In this document: piece after piece, positions 9,399 to 18,379 of the stretch
Position numbering within the stretch: position 1 is the first letter of the stretch
Layout: every line of letters starts with the position of its first letter
DNA from: Neobacillus ginsengisoli
Lineage (GTDB): Bacteria > Bacillota > Bacilli > Bacillales_B > DSM-18226
Assembly (NCBI RefSeq): GCF_030813055.1
Contig: NZ_JAUSTW010000001.1
Location: 682,001 to 746,000 of the forward strand
Length of the DNA: 64,000 nucleotides
Direction of reading: 5' to 3'
Notes under the pieces: model-generated
Database searches by the model: none
Told to the model about the DNA's origin: nothing
The model's input: only the letters and a program-made list of their open reading frames with translations
Translations under genes and position numbers: made by a program

Positions 9399-10501
9399 TC
9401 AGTCAACCTGCAAATATCGGAACCTATGAGGCTGACGATGTCTTTTTTTTATTAAAGGACTTAAGTGATGTTAAGCTTGAAGCCTCGACCGCCAGTCGGG
9501 AATTAAGTGTTCAATCTGGGCAGCATTATAGTGAATCTTTGCCTATAGAATACCAGCCGCCGGAAGAATATATTGAACTTTTTTGGAAGAGTTTGGAGGA
9601 ATATAAACAAAAGGTCGCTCTTTGTATTGGCATTGTTGCTGAGCAAATCTTTCAACTAAAATCTGATCAGACAATCCTTGTTTCACTTGCACGTGCAGGA
9701 ACACCTGTAGGGATATTAATAAAAAGATATATAAAAATGCGATACAATGTATCATTGCCTCATTATAGTATTTCGATAATTCGTGAACGGGGGATTGACG
9801 AGAATGCCCTTCAATACATTCGTATGGTTCATCCTTATGGTGCCATCCAATTCATTGATGGCTGGACGGGAAAAGGGGCCATCTCTATTGAATTAACCAA
9901 GGCATGCAGGGAATATGAAGAAAAATACGGCATTAAACTGGACGACACGCTCGCCGTGGTTGCTGACCCAGGCAATTGCACTCCTCTTTTTGGTACGAGA
10001 GAGGACTTTTTAATTCCTAGTGCTTGTCTAAATTCCACTGTATCAGGTCTTGTTAGTCGGACTGTTCTAAATGACATGTACATTGAACAAGATGATTTTC
10101 ATGGGGCAAAATTTTACCATAATCTGATTCCAAATGATGTTTCCAACGAATATATTGATTTAATTACTGCAGAATTTTCAACTATCGCAGCTGAAGCAAG
10201 AGGAGCTTTAATACAAAGGAATGCTGAAATAATTGAAACAGACTTTATAGGTATGATTGAGGTCAGAAAGATTCAAGCTGAATTCAAAATTAAAAGTACA
10301 CACTTTATTAAGCCTGGTGTAGGTGAAACAACCAGGGTTCTTCTTAGACGAGTTCCATGGAAAATCCTTTTGCGCGATCCCAAAAGTCCTTATGTCAAAC
10401 ATATCATCATGCTTGCAGAAGAAAAAGGTGTTGAAATTGTGCCGTATCCTGATTTGAATTATTTATGCTGCGGTATAATCAAGTCGGTAAAGGATAACTA
10501 A
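9386..10501 (+). CDS. StiP/PRTase_1-type protein with C-terminal PELOTA-like domain
   Basis: 371 residues of the family annotated as cysteine protease StiP, which has also been interpreted as a divergent phosphoribosyltransferase. Visible blocks are LVSLARAGTPVGILIKRY (about 85), AIQFIDGWTGKGAI, PGNCTPLFGTREDFLIPSACLN with the candidate cysteines, and SGLVSRTVL. The last ~70 residues (RVLLRRVPWKILLRD to LCCGIIKSV) look like the PELOTA/L7Ae-type RNA-binding domain found at the end of this family. GAGGTG precedes the ATG. It lies directly upstream of the broken HAD gene. Protease activity is unproven. Confidence 0.78.
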   Translation: MQKIISQPANIGTYEADDVFFLLKDLSDVKLEASTASRELSVQSGQHYSESLPIEYQPPEEYIELFWKSLEEYKQKVALCIGIVAEQIFQLKSDQTILVSLARAGTPVGILIKRYIKMRYNVSLPHYSISIIRERGIDENALQYIRMVHPYGAIQFIDGWTGKGAISIELTKACREYEEKYGIKLDDTLAVVADPGNCTPLFGTREDFLIPSACLNSTVSGLVSRTVLNDMYIEQDDFHGAKFYHNLIPNDVSNEYIDLITAEFSTIAAEARGALIQRNAEIIETDFIGMIEVRKIQAEFKIKSTHFIKPGVGETTRVLLRRVPWKILLRDPKSPYVKHIIMLAEEKGVEIVPYPDLNYLCCGIIKSVKDN

Positions 10502-10926
10502 ATGATTATTGCATCTGACCTTGACCGCACACTGATTTTATCGGTTATACAGGAAGAATTGCTTATTATTTTGGAGAGGGAAGGCATTTTTTTTGATGGG
10601 CAATTGAAGCAGGCGGAGAATCTATTTTTCTATTACATACTAAATAATTTGCCGCCCGCTTCTGAAAAAATTGCTATCACCGAGCTCAGGGGAACGCCCT
10701 TGAATTTATTTGCAGGCTCGAGGGAAAGGAAGCGCTTGCAGGTGCCGGTGATTCGAACCTGGACTTGGATTTTCTCCACAACTGTCGATATCGATATGTG
10801 CCAAAGCACGGAGAACTTTCAAGCGTGTCCGAAAATTCAGGCCTTTCCTTGACAAAGAATGATGGCGTTCTTGCAGGAGAGGAAATCCTACAACAATTCC
10901 TAAATTTACTTCCGCGAAATGTCTAG
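10502..10926 (+). pseudogene. Disrupted HAD phosphatase of the ter module
   Basis: The reading frame starts well: ATG one base after the stp of stiP, MIIASDLDRTLI with the HAD motif I DxD. A mid-domain piece follows (AENLFFYYILNN). The C-terminal HAD motif, GKEALAGAGDSNLDLDFL, is then found in a different frame (frame 1, from about 10720) and runs to TAG at 10926. At least one frameshift and a large internal deletion separate the parts; intact members are about 260 residues, whereas here only ~140 codons remain. The frame-2 product would be 116 aa with a nonsense tail. The gene is almost certainly inactive, so the module lacks its phosphatase unless another HAD enzyme substitutes. Confidence 0.85.
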
Positions 10927-11166
10927 TTTTTTCCATAATCGATTGAAAACAAAAAAGTAAAGGCATGAAAAAAAAACATAGCAAGCGAAAAAAAATAGAA
11001 CTGAAAACATTACTGAGTGCAGTGCCGGAGAAAGAAGCACGGTGAAGATGAAGCTATACAGAAATAAATCAACATAGATTAATGTTTTAGAAACCATAAC
11101 CTCCATGAGGGTATTTATTTCATCACTAACATCTTCTGGCTTTGGCCTTTTATATAAAAAACGCAT
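10906..11166 (-). CDS. Small two-TM membrane protein, unrecognised
   Basis: 86 residues from ATG at 11166, with AAGAAGGTG six bases upstream (the GTG at 11175 overlaps that site and is less likely). Two long hydrophobic segments (about 30-50 and 52-72, very Phe/Val-rich) follow a polar N-terminus (RPKPEDVSDEINTLMEV); the tail RLWKKLDISRK is basic. No family was recognised. It runs against the ter genes and its 3' end overlaps the HAD remnant by 21 bases, so it may have arrived with the event that damaged that gene. Confidence 0.6.
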   Translation of the reverse strand: MRFLYKRPKPEDVSDEINTLMEVMVSKTLIYVDLFLYSFIFTVLLSPALHSVMFSVLFFFACYVFFSCLYFFVFNRLWKKLDISRK

Positions 11167-11248
11167 TTGAGTCACCTTCTTTAAAGTACGTACTCAAATA
11201 TATGTTAGGACGAGGGAAAAGGTGAAAAATAAGGATGCACTCTGAATC

Positions 11249-11276
11249 CGAAACATTTTTAGTCTACTTACGTATA
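11249..11276 (+). promoter_or_regulatory. ECF sigma (sigma W/M-type) promoter upstream of yceG
   Basis: CGAAAC at 11249-11254 is followed by a 16-base spacer starting ATTTTT, then CGTATA at 11271-11276. The design is the same as at 5314 with one substitution in the -35. A possible sigma A extended -10 (TGATATGAT, 11302-11310) lies just downstream. The yceG-yceH-terD-terD run should start here. Confidence 0.82.
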
Positions 11277-11383
11277 AACATATGAACCATTTTCGTAACT
11301 GTGATATGATGGAGAGGAAACCTTACATAATTTTACTAACCAGGTTTGACAAAGCTTTCGCTTTCAGAGGGAAGGGATTATGA

Positions 11384-13021
11384 ATGTATCCACCATTAAA
11401 TCAATTAAACGTCCGCAACGTATCCCTTTCATATGAAAATTGGCTCGGTTTGTTAAAAAAACCATTAAACGAACGGCCGGAATTCTCATTAGAAAATGGA
11501 ACGATTACCATCGGACAGGTACTGGGGAAATTCCTTGGCATACCATTCGACACAGATGAATATTATAACCGGCTTTTGGATTATGTAAGTTTGCCCGAGA
11601 TGAACTTACATTTATTAAGTGAGGAGTCACTCGATAGAACAATTAATAATACTCACTTTCAGTCGATTCAAAAAGTGTTGAATATTTACCAAGAACAAAA
11701 GCTGTCAATTAACCGCTTTACCGCTTTTCTTGATGGAGAGAAGCTTTTGTTGAAATCAGAAATACCTGTAATCCATCGGAAAATTAGAGAAGCAATGATT
11801 GTTACGTTGGAAAAGTATTCGAGCTATGAAAAGGATGGAATAAAAAATCCCGAGTTACGACGCATTCTCGTCGATGTTGTTAAATGGTCAATTAATCACC
11901 TGCAGCCCGTACTTGAAAATGCTAATCCTGAAAGTGAAATGCCAAAGTTTTTATGGTATGGGGATTTTAAGAAGAGTCATAAATATTTTTTATTTTATTT
12001 AATTAAGCTTGGATGCGATGTGGTTATTTTCCATCCTGAAGGCAAGGATATTTTAGCAGACTTTTTAGCTGAGCCGGTTTTTACGCATCATTTTCAAAAT
12101 AAACAAACGGCGGAAGCTTTTCCGAAGGAAAAACGTAATCGAAAAACAACGGTTGCCTACCGTGCCTCCAGAGAGATTGAAACGATCCTGCACCAGGATG
12201 GAACAGGCCTTTACAAACCATGGCAATTACGGGATTACACTCCTTCATCGATTACGTTGAAAACAACCTATGATGAATTGTTCATTCTTTGTAAGGAAAT
12301 AGCCATGATTCGACCTGATTTCGAAGTAATGAACGGTCAGGTTAAGATACCGTCACTGTTTGCGAAAATCCAAGGTGTCAGTAAAAATAGAAAAGAGTAC
12401 TGGGACAGATTGCAAGCTTTAACACAGTTAGAGCACAGCTTTCTCATTCGGCAATTACCCTTTACAATAACGGGTTCAAGTGACTATCGCTTCCATTATC
12501 GGAACGCTCTGGGTATGGATGGCTTATTAAGCCCCGAAAAGATGATGCAATCCCATTACTGGCCTTATTCTTTTTTACCATCAGGTTTACAAAAGGGAAT
12601 TGCCCATGCAATAAGAAGAATTTGTGAAAAACCTGCTTTAAAGCCTTTGCTGACAGAGAGCTCTGAAGAGGTAAAAATATATTTATTTAGCCAGGCAATG
12701 TTCATGCCTAAAAATGTCACCCAGTTGTTAGAGAAATTTGATTACTCACAGCATGTTCCAAAATTAATTATTTACATTAATGAGTTAACCGGAATGCTAT
12801 CCAGGTCAGATGCGGCATTGTTGCTACTCTTAAATCAGTTTGGAATTGATATCATCATTTACAATCCACCGGGTCATAATGATATTGAAAATTACCTTAA
12901 TGAAAGTTTATTTGATACGCACTGGCTTGATGAGGTTGTTTTTGAATTGGAATATAAAGAACCTTCGATTTTGAAAAAGGTACTTTTTCAAGGAATCTTA
13001 AAAAATTTAAGGGGAGATTAA
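11384..13021 (+). CDS. yceG: YceG-family ter-cluster protein
   Basis: 545 residues, close in size to B. subtilis YceG. It appears to contain two related halves: compare FLWYGDFKKSHKYFLFYLI...DVVIFHPEGKD (residues ~190-225) with KLIIYINELTGMLSRSDA...DIIIYNPPGHND (~460-500). Both look like alpha/beta domains ending in an I(F/Y)xPxGxxD turn. The function is unknown; the gene always travels with TelA/TerD genes. AGAGGGAAGGG precedes the ATG. yceH begins 3 bases after its stop, so the two proteins are probably made together. Confidence 0.85.
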   Translation: MYPPLNQLNVRNVSLSYENWLGLLKKPLNERPEFSLENGTITIGQVLGKFLGIPFDTDEYYNRLLDYVSLPEMNLHLLSEESLDRTINNTHFQSIQKVLNIYQEQKLSINRFTAFLDGEKLLLKSEIPVIHRKIREAMIVTLEKYSSYEKDGIKNPELRRILVDVVKWSINHLQPVLENANPESEMPKFLWYGDFKKSHKYFLFYLIKLGCDVVIFHPEGKDILADFLAEPVFTHHFQNKQTAEAFPKEKRNRKTTVAYRASREIETILHQDGTGLYKPWQLRDYTPSSITLKTTYDELFILCKEIAMIRPDFEVMNGQVKIPSLFAKIQGVSKNRKEYWDRLQALTQLEHSFLIRQLPFTITGSSDYRFHYRNALGMDGLLSPEKMMQSHYWPYSFLPSGLQKGIAHAIRRICEKPALKPLLTESSEEVKIYLFSQAMFMPKNVTQLLEKFDYSQHVPKLIIYINELTGMLSRSDAALLLLLNQFGIDIIIYNPPGHNDIENYLNESLFDTHWLDEVVFELEYKEPSILKKVLFQGILKNLRGD

Positions 13022-13024
13022 AGA

Positions 13025-14125
13025 GTGAATTTAACGCCAAATCCATCTAAAGGCTTAACAGCGGCCGGACAAGAGGACCAATTGACTGAAACAAGGGTAT
13101 CAGACATAAAGCTTGCTCTTCGCAAGGAGCCGGAAGTTCAAAACCTTGCACGCACCATTGATGAGCGTGATCAGATTCAAGTATTAGAGTTTGGAAAAGA
13201 ACCTGCAGTTCAAATATCCCGTTTTTCCGATCAAATTTTAAGCAATATGCGTACTACCAAGGTAGAGGATTCCGGCGAGCTTCTTAAACATCTGGGCCGT
13301 ATTATGGATAAATTTGATGCCAAAGACTTTGCAAAACCATCCGGCGGATTTTTTGATAAGCTCTTTAAAAAGGGTGAAAAGATGGTAGAAAAACTCTTTG
13401 GCAAGTATCAGACGATGGGTCAGGAAATTGATAAGGTTTATGTTGAAATTTCCAAATATCAACATGAAATGGTTGATTCAACCAATATGCTTGAGCAAAT
13501 GTATGAGCAAAACTACCAATATTATTTAACCCTTGAAAAATATGTTGTTGCAGGTGAAATCAAAGTGGAAGATCTCAAAAACAATCAGCTTCCACAGCTT
13601 GAAGCACGTGCGGCTTCAGGTGATCAACTTGCCTCCATGCAGTTGGACTCCCTAAGAAATGCGATTGATTTATTGGAGCAGCGTATTTATGATCTGGAAA
13701 TGGCAAAAATGGTTTCTTTGCAGACAGCACCGCAAATCCGTTTACTGCAAAGAGGGAACACGAAATTAATTGGAAAAATTAACTCAGCTTTCGTAACCAC
13801 GATCCCTATATTTAAAAATGGGTTAATTCAAGCTGTTGCCGCGAAACGTCAAAAGCTTGTTGCCGATTCCATGAGCGAGCTTGATCGCCGTACAAACGAA
13901 ATGCTCTTAAAAAATGCTCAGAACATATCACAGCAAAGCACGGATATTGCCCGTCTTGCGGGTGGACCCAGCATCAAAATTGAGACGATAGAGGAATCCT
14001 GGAATATTATCATCAAGGGCATGCAGGAAACTAAGGCTATTGAAGATGAGAACAAACGTATGCGTGAAGAAGGTACTAGACGCTTGGAGCAGTTACAGGA
14101 TAACTTTAAAAAAATGAAACAATAA
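13025..14125 (+). CDS. yceH: TelA-family toxic anion resistance protein
   Basis: 366 residues, all helical and strongly coiled-coil: the family's DKLFKKGEKMVEKLFGKYQTMGQEIDKV-type core begins about residue 105 and continues through LQTAPQIRLLQRGNTKLIGKI (the Gln/Arg-rich TelA signature) to a charged C-terminus. TelA/KlaA proteins confer tellurite and other stress tolerance by an unresolved mechanism, probably at the membrane as a coiled-coil scaffold. GTG start with GGGGAG 8 bases upstream. It is coupled to yceG. Confidence 0.9.
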   Translation: MNLTPNPSKGLTAAGQEDQLTETRVSDIKLALRKEPEVQNLARTIDERDQIQVLEFGKEPAVQISRFSDQILSNMRTTKVEDSGELLKHLGRIMDKFDAKDFAKPSGGFFDKLFKKGEKMVEKLFGKYQTMGQEIDKVYVEISKYQHEMVDSTNMLEQMYEQNYQYYLTLEKYVVAGEIKVEDLKNNQLPQLEARAASGDQLASMQLDSLRNAIDLLEQRIYDLEMAKMVSLQTAPQIRLLQRGNTKLIGKINSAFVTTIPIFKNGLIQAVAAKRQKLVADSMSELDRRTNEMLLKNAQNISQQSTDIARLAGGPSIKIETIEESWNIIIKGMQETKAIEDENKRMREEGTRRLEQLQDNFKKMKQ

Positions 14126-14176
14126 TACCAAATATATTATTGATGGTTTACTAATTTTCGTAATGGGGTGAAAGAA

Positions 14177-14785
14177 ATGGCGATTAATTTGCATAAAGGT
14201 CAAAGAGTAGATTTAACTAAAACAAATCCAGGGCTTTCCAAAGTCTTAGTTGGATTGGGATGGGACCCTGTTCAAAGTGGAGGCGGCGGCTTATTCGGTT
14301 CTCTGTTTGGCGGAGGCAATAATGCTAACATTGATTGTGATGCATCAGTGATTATGCTGGGTGCAAATGATAAGCTTCAAAACAATAAAGATGTGGTCTA
14401 TTTTGGAAATTTAAGAAGCAATGATGGCAGTGTGCAGCATTCGGGAGACAATTTGACCGGTGATGGAGATGGGGATGACGAGCAAATCACCGTGGATTTA
14501 AGCAGAGTCCCTTCACATATTCAAAAGCTTGTTTTCGTTGTCAATATTTATGATTGTGTCAAAAGAAAGCAGCACTTTGGTATGATCCGCAATTCTTTTA
14601 TTAGGGTTGTTAACCCTAGCAACCAACAACCATTGCTCCACTACAATTTATCGGAGGATTATAGTGGTAAAACATGTCTTGTTGCAGGTGAAATTTATCG
14701 ACATGGAAATGAGTGGAAGTTTGCTGCAGTCGGGAATGGTACGAATGCTGCCGGCCTTAGTGAAGTTGTTCGTTCATTTAGCTGA
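14177..14785 (+). CDS. yceC: TerD-family protein with Gly-rich insert (YceC-like)
   Basis: 202 residues; the ATG at 14177 gives [20 protein letters not shown] and sits well behind GGGGTG (the GTG at 14168 does not). It differs from the other two TerD copies by a glycine-rich loop near residue 37 (GGGGLFGSLFGGGNN). The Ca2+ motif is GDNLTGDGDGDDEQ. Several cysteines (NIDCDAS, YDCVKR, KTCLVAG) are absent from the paralogues, so this copy may sense or bind something else. It is separated from yceH by about 50 bases and probably in the same transcript. Confidence 0.88.
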   Translation: MAINLHKGQRVDLTKTNPGLSKVLVGLGWDPVQSGGGGLFGSLFGGGNNANIDCDASVIMLGANDKLQNNKDVVYFGNLRSNDGSVQHSGDNLTGDGDGDDEQITVDLSRVPSHIQKLVFVVNIYDCVKRKQHFGMIRNSFIRVVNPSNQQPLLHYNLSEDYSGKTCLVAGEIYRHGNEWKFAAVGNGTNAAGLSEVVRSFS

Positions 14786-14818
14786 TAGATAAAAAATGTT
14801 TTTATTGAGGTGATACGC

Positions 14819-15397
14819 TTGGGCATCAACTTAGCAAAGGGACAAAGAATTGATTTAACAAAAACCAACCCCGGGTTAACAAAAGTAATTGTCGGACTAG
14901 GATGGGATACGAACCGTTATCATGGAGGATATGATTTTGATTTAGATGCATCGGCCTTCTTAGCTGATGCAAACGGAAAGGTAACACAGGATTCCGATTT
15001 TGTTTTTTACAATAATTTGATCCATCCATCAGGCGGTGTCGAGCATACAGGAGATAACCGCACAGGTGAAGGAGATGGAGACGATGAACAAATAAAAATT
15101 AACTTCAGTATGGTTCCATCTCACGTACACCGTATTGCAATTACTGTTACGATTCATGATGCAGAGGTAAGGAGCCAAAATTTCGGTCAAGTCTCGAACG
15201 CATTTGTCCGAGTGGTCGATGAAGACAGTGACCGTGAAATTCTTAGGTTTGACCTGGGAGAGGACTTCTCAGTTGAGACGGCCGTCGTCATCTGCGAGCT
15301 TTACCGCCATAATGGCGACTGGAAATTTAATGCAGTAGGAAGCGGTTTTGCAGGCGGATTAGCCGCCCTTTGCCGCAACTTTGGTCTGGAAGTTTAA
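14819..15397 (+). CDS. yceE: TerD-family stress protein (YceE-like)
   Basis: 192 residues from a TTG at 14819 (GAGGTG 7 bases upstream), giving [20 protein letters not shown]; the in-frame GTG at 14810 overlaps the ribosome site. Ca2+-binding loop [14 protein letters not shown] and [15 protein letters not shown] follow. It is very similar to the protein at 5373, suggesting duplication at the two ends of the block. It is the last gene of the ter insertion and is followed by a terminator and thyA. Confidence 0.9.
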   Translation: MGINLAKGQRIDLTKTNPGLTKVIVGLGWDTNRYHGGYDFDLDASAFLADANGKVTQDSDFVFYNNLIHPSGGVEHTGDNRTGEGDGDDEQIKINFSMVPSHVHRIAITVTIHDAEVRSQNFGQVSNAFVRVVDEDSDREILRFDLGEDFSVETAVVICELYRHNGDWKFNAVGSGFAGGLAALCRNFGLEV

Positions 15398-15413
15398 GAT
15401 TAAATCACTTTAG

Positions 15414-15437
15414 AGCTGCCGAATCTGGTAGCTTTTT
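15414..15437 (+). terminator. Terminator closing the ter block
   Basis: AGCTGCC/GGTAGCT stem around GAATCT, followed by seven Ts. Confidence 0.85.
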
Positions 15438-15506
15438 TTGCTGTATTTAATAACTCCGCAATGTTAAAATGAAAAAATATGAATGGTAGACAAGGGAGTG
15501 ACCTAC

Positions 15507-16301
15507 TTGAAGCAATATTTAGAATTATGTGAGCATGTTTTAAAAAACGGACATACTAAGGTTGACCGTACAGGCACAGGAACTATCAGCACGTTTGGCT
15601 ATCAAATGAGATTTAATTTAGAAGAAGGATTTCCGCTTTTAACCACAAAAAAGCTTCATATTAAATCGATTATTTATGAATTGCTTTGGTTTTTAAAGGG
15701 TGATACAAATGTTCGTTACCTGCAGGAAAATGGGGTTCGTATTTGGAATGAATGGGCTAATGAATTCGGTGAATTGGGTCCTGTCTATGGACATCAATGG
15801 CGCTCCTGGACCGGTGCAGACGGAACAGCGGTTGACCAAATCAGTGAATTGATTGAGCAAATTAAAACAAATCCAAATTCCAGAAGATTACTTGTCAATG
15901 CCTGGAATGTTGCGGAGATTGATCAGATGGCATTACCGCCGTGTCATTGCTTGTTTCAATTTTATGTAGCTGATGGAAAATTGTCATGCCAGCTATACCA
16001 GCGCTCTGCAGATGTATTCCTCGGTGTTCCATTTAATATTGCTTCCTATGCACTTCTTACGTACATGATTGCTCAGGTTTGCGATTTAAAGCCGGGAGAG
16101 TTTATCCACACGTTTGGAGATGTACATATTTATCAAAATCATCTTGAACAAGTGAAGCTGCAATTGGCTAGAGAACCGCGGGCCCTTCCAACGCTAAAAA
16201 TAAATCAGAATGTAAAGGATATTTATTCTTTTGAATTTGAAGATTTTACTTTGGAAGGATACGATCCTCATCCACATATTAAAGGAGTGGTTAGCGTATG
16301 A
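15507..16301 (+). CDS. thyA: Thymidylate synthase
   Basis: 264 residues from a TTG at 15507, exactly the canonical ThyA length. AAGGGAGTG lies 7 bases before it, and the upstream ATG at 15483 has no ribosome site. ThyA methylates dUMP using methylene-tetrahydrofolate. The catalytic cysteine is in [13 protein letters not shown], the folate/dUMP residues in [17 protein letters not shown] and GDVHIYQNH, and the N-terminal Arg in VDRTGTGT. dfrA follows with a 4-base overlap, as expected because ThyA generates the dihydrofolate that DHFR recycles. The B. subtilis counterpart is thyB. Confidence 0.98.
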   Translation: MKQYLELCEHVLKNGHTKVDRTGTGTISTFGYQMRFNLEEGFPLLTTKKLHIKSIIYELLWFLKGDTNVRYLQENGVRIWNEWANEFGELGPVYGHQWRSWTGADGTAVDQISELIEQIKTNPNSRRLLVNAWNVAEIDQMALPPCHCLFQFYVADGKLSCQLYQRSADVFLGVPFNIASYALLTYMIAQVCDLKPGEFIHTFGDVHIYQNHLEQVKLQLAREPRALPTLKINQNVKDIYSFEFEDFTLEGYDPHPHIKGVVSV

Positions 16302-16783
16302 TCTCTTTTCTTGTGGCTATGGATGAAAACAGAATCATCGGTAAGGATAATCAATTGCCGTGGAGTTTACCTGAGGATTTGAAATATTTTAAACGAGTGA
16401 CAATGGGGCACCCGATTATCATGGGACGTAAGACGCATGAATCGATTGGGAGTGTTCTTCCCGGCAGGGAAAATATCATCATTACCCGCCAACGGAATTA
16501 CCAATCTGAAGGATGTACCGTTTTATACTCGGTTCAGGATTTAGTAAATTATTGCAGCAAACAGGATACTGAAGTTTTTGTCATCGGCGGTGCCGAAATT
16601 TTCAAAGAAACGTTTGCTTTTGCAGATCGTCTTTATATCACTCTTATCCATGAAAGCTTCGCCGGTGATACCTTCTTTCCGGAATTTGATTTAACCGAAT
16701 GGCGTCTTACTTCCTCTGAAACAGGAATAAAGGATGAAAAAAATCCTTACGATTATGAATTTAGGATTTATGAAAGAAAATGA
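16298..16783 (+). CDS. dfrA: Dihydrofolate reductase
   Basis: 161 residues. The N-terminal [21 protein letters not shown] has the Met20-loop, followed by catalytic Asp/Glu region [12 protein letters not shown], the NADPH-binding [10 protein letters not shown] and FVIGGAEIF. It reduces dihydrofolate made by ThyA. The start overlaps the thyA stop (ATGA), so the pair is translationally coupled. No substitutions suggesting trimethoprim resistance could be judged by eye. Confidence 0.98.
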   Translation: MISFLVAMDENRIIGKDNQLPWSLPEDLKYFKRVTMGHPIIMGRKTHESIGSVLPGRENIIITRQRNYQSEGCTVLYSVQDLVNYCSKQDTEVFVIGGAEIFKETFAFADRLYITLIHESFAGDTFFPEFDLTEWRLTSSETGIKDEKNPYDYEFRIYERK

Positions 16784-16784
16784 A

Positions 16785-16820
16785 AAAACAAAAAGCATCA
16801 AATGATGCTTTTTGTTTTTT
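16785..16820 (+). terminator. Bidirectional terminator between dfrA and the minus-strand gene
   Basis: AAAAAGCATCA/TGATGCTTTTT stem with A-run and T-run on either side, so it can serve both convergent genes. Confidence 0.88.
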
Positions 16821-17073
16821 AATAATAGAATCCATTTACCTCATATTCTGCTAACTTTTCAAGCATGCCTCTGAATTCCTGTGGATGGCAGAATTCTTCC
16901 TCCCGGAAATGCGTTTTTACCCACTGAATTAACTCATTAGGGCTATTAAAATACTCCCCGCTTCTATCACTTTTGCGGATGGTATATCTTCCGTTGTCAT
17001 CATCAATCGTAATTTCAACCGGAAGAGCTCCATCAAAACTGCATAGAGAAAATTCCACCTTGATCACATCCAA
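16819..17073 (-). CDS. Hypothetical 84-aa acidic protein
   Basis: An 84-residue frame convergent with dfrA and sharing its terminator. It reads MDVIKVEFSLCSFDGALPV, then EITIDDDNGRYTIRKSDRS, and ends in VNGFYY: a likely alpha/beta fold rich in acidic and aromatic residues. The start is uncertain: TTG at 17073 lacks a strong ribosome site, and GTG at 17067 is an alternative. I do not recognise the family. Codon use looks like its neighbours and no in-frame damage is seen, so it is probably a real gene. Confidence 0.6.
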   Translation of the reverse strand: MDVIKVEFSLCSFDGALPVEITIDDDNGRYTIRKSDRSGEYFNSPNELIQWVKTHFREEEFCHPQEFRGMLEKLAEYEVNGFYY

Positions 17074-17368
17074 TTCATTCGCTAATTAGTTTTCAATAGT
17101 ATATGTTGATATAATTCAATTTATATACGGATAAAGGTGCAATTATCTAAAAATTTTAAAAATTTGTATATTAGTTTGAAGATTGACTTCATTTGATGTT
17201 ATTGATAAATTGTTTTTAGAGATTTATAATTGCAAAACATCACTTCTACCTTAATATTGATTGAAATTGTGAACTTACTATGAATTCTTCGAAATAATTA
17301 ATGCAAATTGATTTTTCGATAATATAATCGAAGTAGTATTATACAACAATTAAAGGGGATGTAAATCC

Positions 17369-17563
17369 ATGTTTTCAAATATCGGTGTACCGGGGTTAAT
17401 ATTGATTTTAACATTAGCACTAATCATTTTTGGGCCAAAGAAATTACCTGAAATCGGCCGTGCCTTCGGACAAACGTTAAAGGAATTTAAAAAATCAACT
17501 TCCGAACTGACAGAAGATGTTATGAAGGATCTTGATGACGAAAAGAAAAATGTGACTAAATAA
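17369..17563 (+). CDS. tatA: Twin-arginine translocase subunit TatA
   Basis: 64 residues: short N-terminal transmembrane helix ([12 protein letters not shown]), the conserved [14 protein letters not shown] hinge and amphipathic helix, then a charged tail. It forms the Tat pore together with TatC, encoded 70 bases downstream. AAGGGGATG precedes the ATG. A strong terminator between the two genes suggests that TatA is made in excess over TatC. Confidence 0.95.
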   Translation: MFSNIGVPGLILILTLALIIFGPKKLPEIGRAFGQTLKEFKKSTSELTEDVMKDLDDEKKNVTK

Positions 17564-17594
17564 GGTGTAAGATATCCTATCTTACGCCTTTTTT
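17563..17594 (+). terminator. Terminator between tatA and tatC
   Basis: GGTGTAAGATA/TATCTTACGCC stem followed by TTTTTT. Confidence 0.9.
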
Positions 17595-17632
17595 CTACTG
17601 CCTGATACCTTTGAATTCGGAAGGGGAAGTAA

Positions 17633-18364
17633 ATGGAGGATAAAGAATTACATTTAGTTGATCATTTAGAGGAATTGCGTAAAAGAATTATTATTTCAGC
17701 ACTTGCCTTTGTAGTCTTTTTTATTGTCGGGTTTATTTATGTTGAAAAAATCTACAAATGGTTCGTAGGAGATATGAAATTATTGGTTCTTGGTCCCGGC
17801 GATATTATTTGGATTTATTTTATGCTCGCGACTGTTGTTGCTGTTGCAGGAACCATCCCTGTTTTGGCATTGCAAATTTGGCTGTTTGTCAAACCTGCAT
17901 TAAGACCGATAGAAAGAAAAGTAACACTTTCCTATATACCGGCACTTTTTTTCTTATTTTTGATTGGTCTTTCGTTTGGCTATTTTGTTATTTTTCCAAT
18001 GGTATTAAAATTCCTGGTTAATATCGGTGGAAATATGTTTGTCACCAACTTTACCGTAGACAGGTATTTTAGCTTTATCATGAATATGACCATTCCATTC
18101 GGAGTGTTATTTGAACTTCCGGTGCTCGTTATGTTCTTAACCTCACTGGGGATCATTAATCCGTTTGTTTTAGCAAAAATTCGCAAATATGCCTATTTTG
18201 TTCTCATTATCATCGCCGTGGTCATCACACCGCCGGACTTTATGTCAGACTTTATTGTCACACTTCCACTCTTGCTTTTATACGAAATCAGTATTAATCT
18301 TTCAAAAATTATTTATCGGAAAAAAATAAAGAAACAGTCGGAAGAAGAACAAATAGAAGCATAA
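17633..18364 (+). CDS. tatC: Twin-arginine translocase subunit TatC
   Basis: 243 residues, six transmembrane segments. The N-terminal LVDHLEELRKRIIIS is the signal-peptide-binding region. The periplasmic-loop signature FEL PVLVMF (near residue 160) and the ITPPDFMSDFIVTLPLLLLYEISI segment are typical. It is the receptor for folded proteins bearing RR signals. GGAAGGGGAAG precedes the start. The basic C-terminus (KIIYRKKIKKQSEEEQIEA) is cytoplasmic. Confidence 0.96.
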   Translation: MEDKELHLVDHLEELRKRIIISALAFVVFFIVGFIYVEKIYKWFVGDMKLLVLGPGDIIWIYFMLATVVAVAGTIPVLALQIWLFVKPALRPIERKVTLSYIPALFFLFLIGLSFGYFVIFPMVLKFLVNIGGNMFVTNFTVDRYFSFIMNMTIPFGVLFELPVLVMFLTSLGIINPFVLAKIRKYAYFVLIIIAVVITPPDFMSDFIVTLPLLLLYEISINLSKIIYRKKIKKQSEEEQIEA

Positions 18365-18379
18365 ATGACAGTTTCAAAT

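Noticed and set aside
15483..15506. ATG start for thyA
   Set aside because: The extension adds eight residues not found in ThyA and lacks a ribosome site; TTG at 15507 gives the standard 264 residues.
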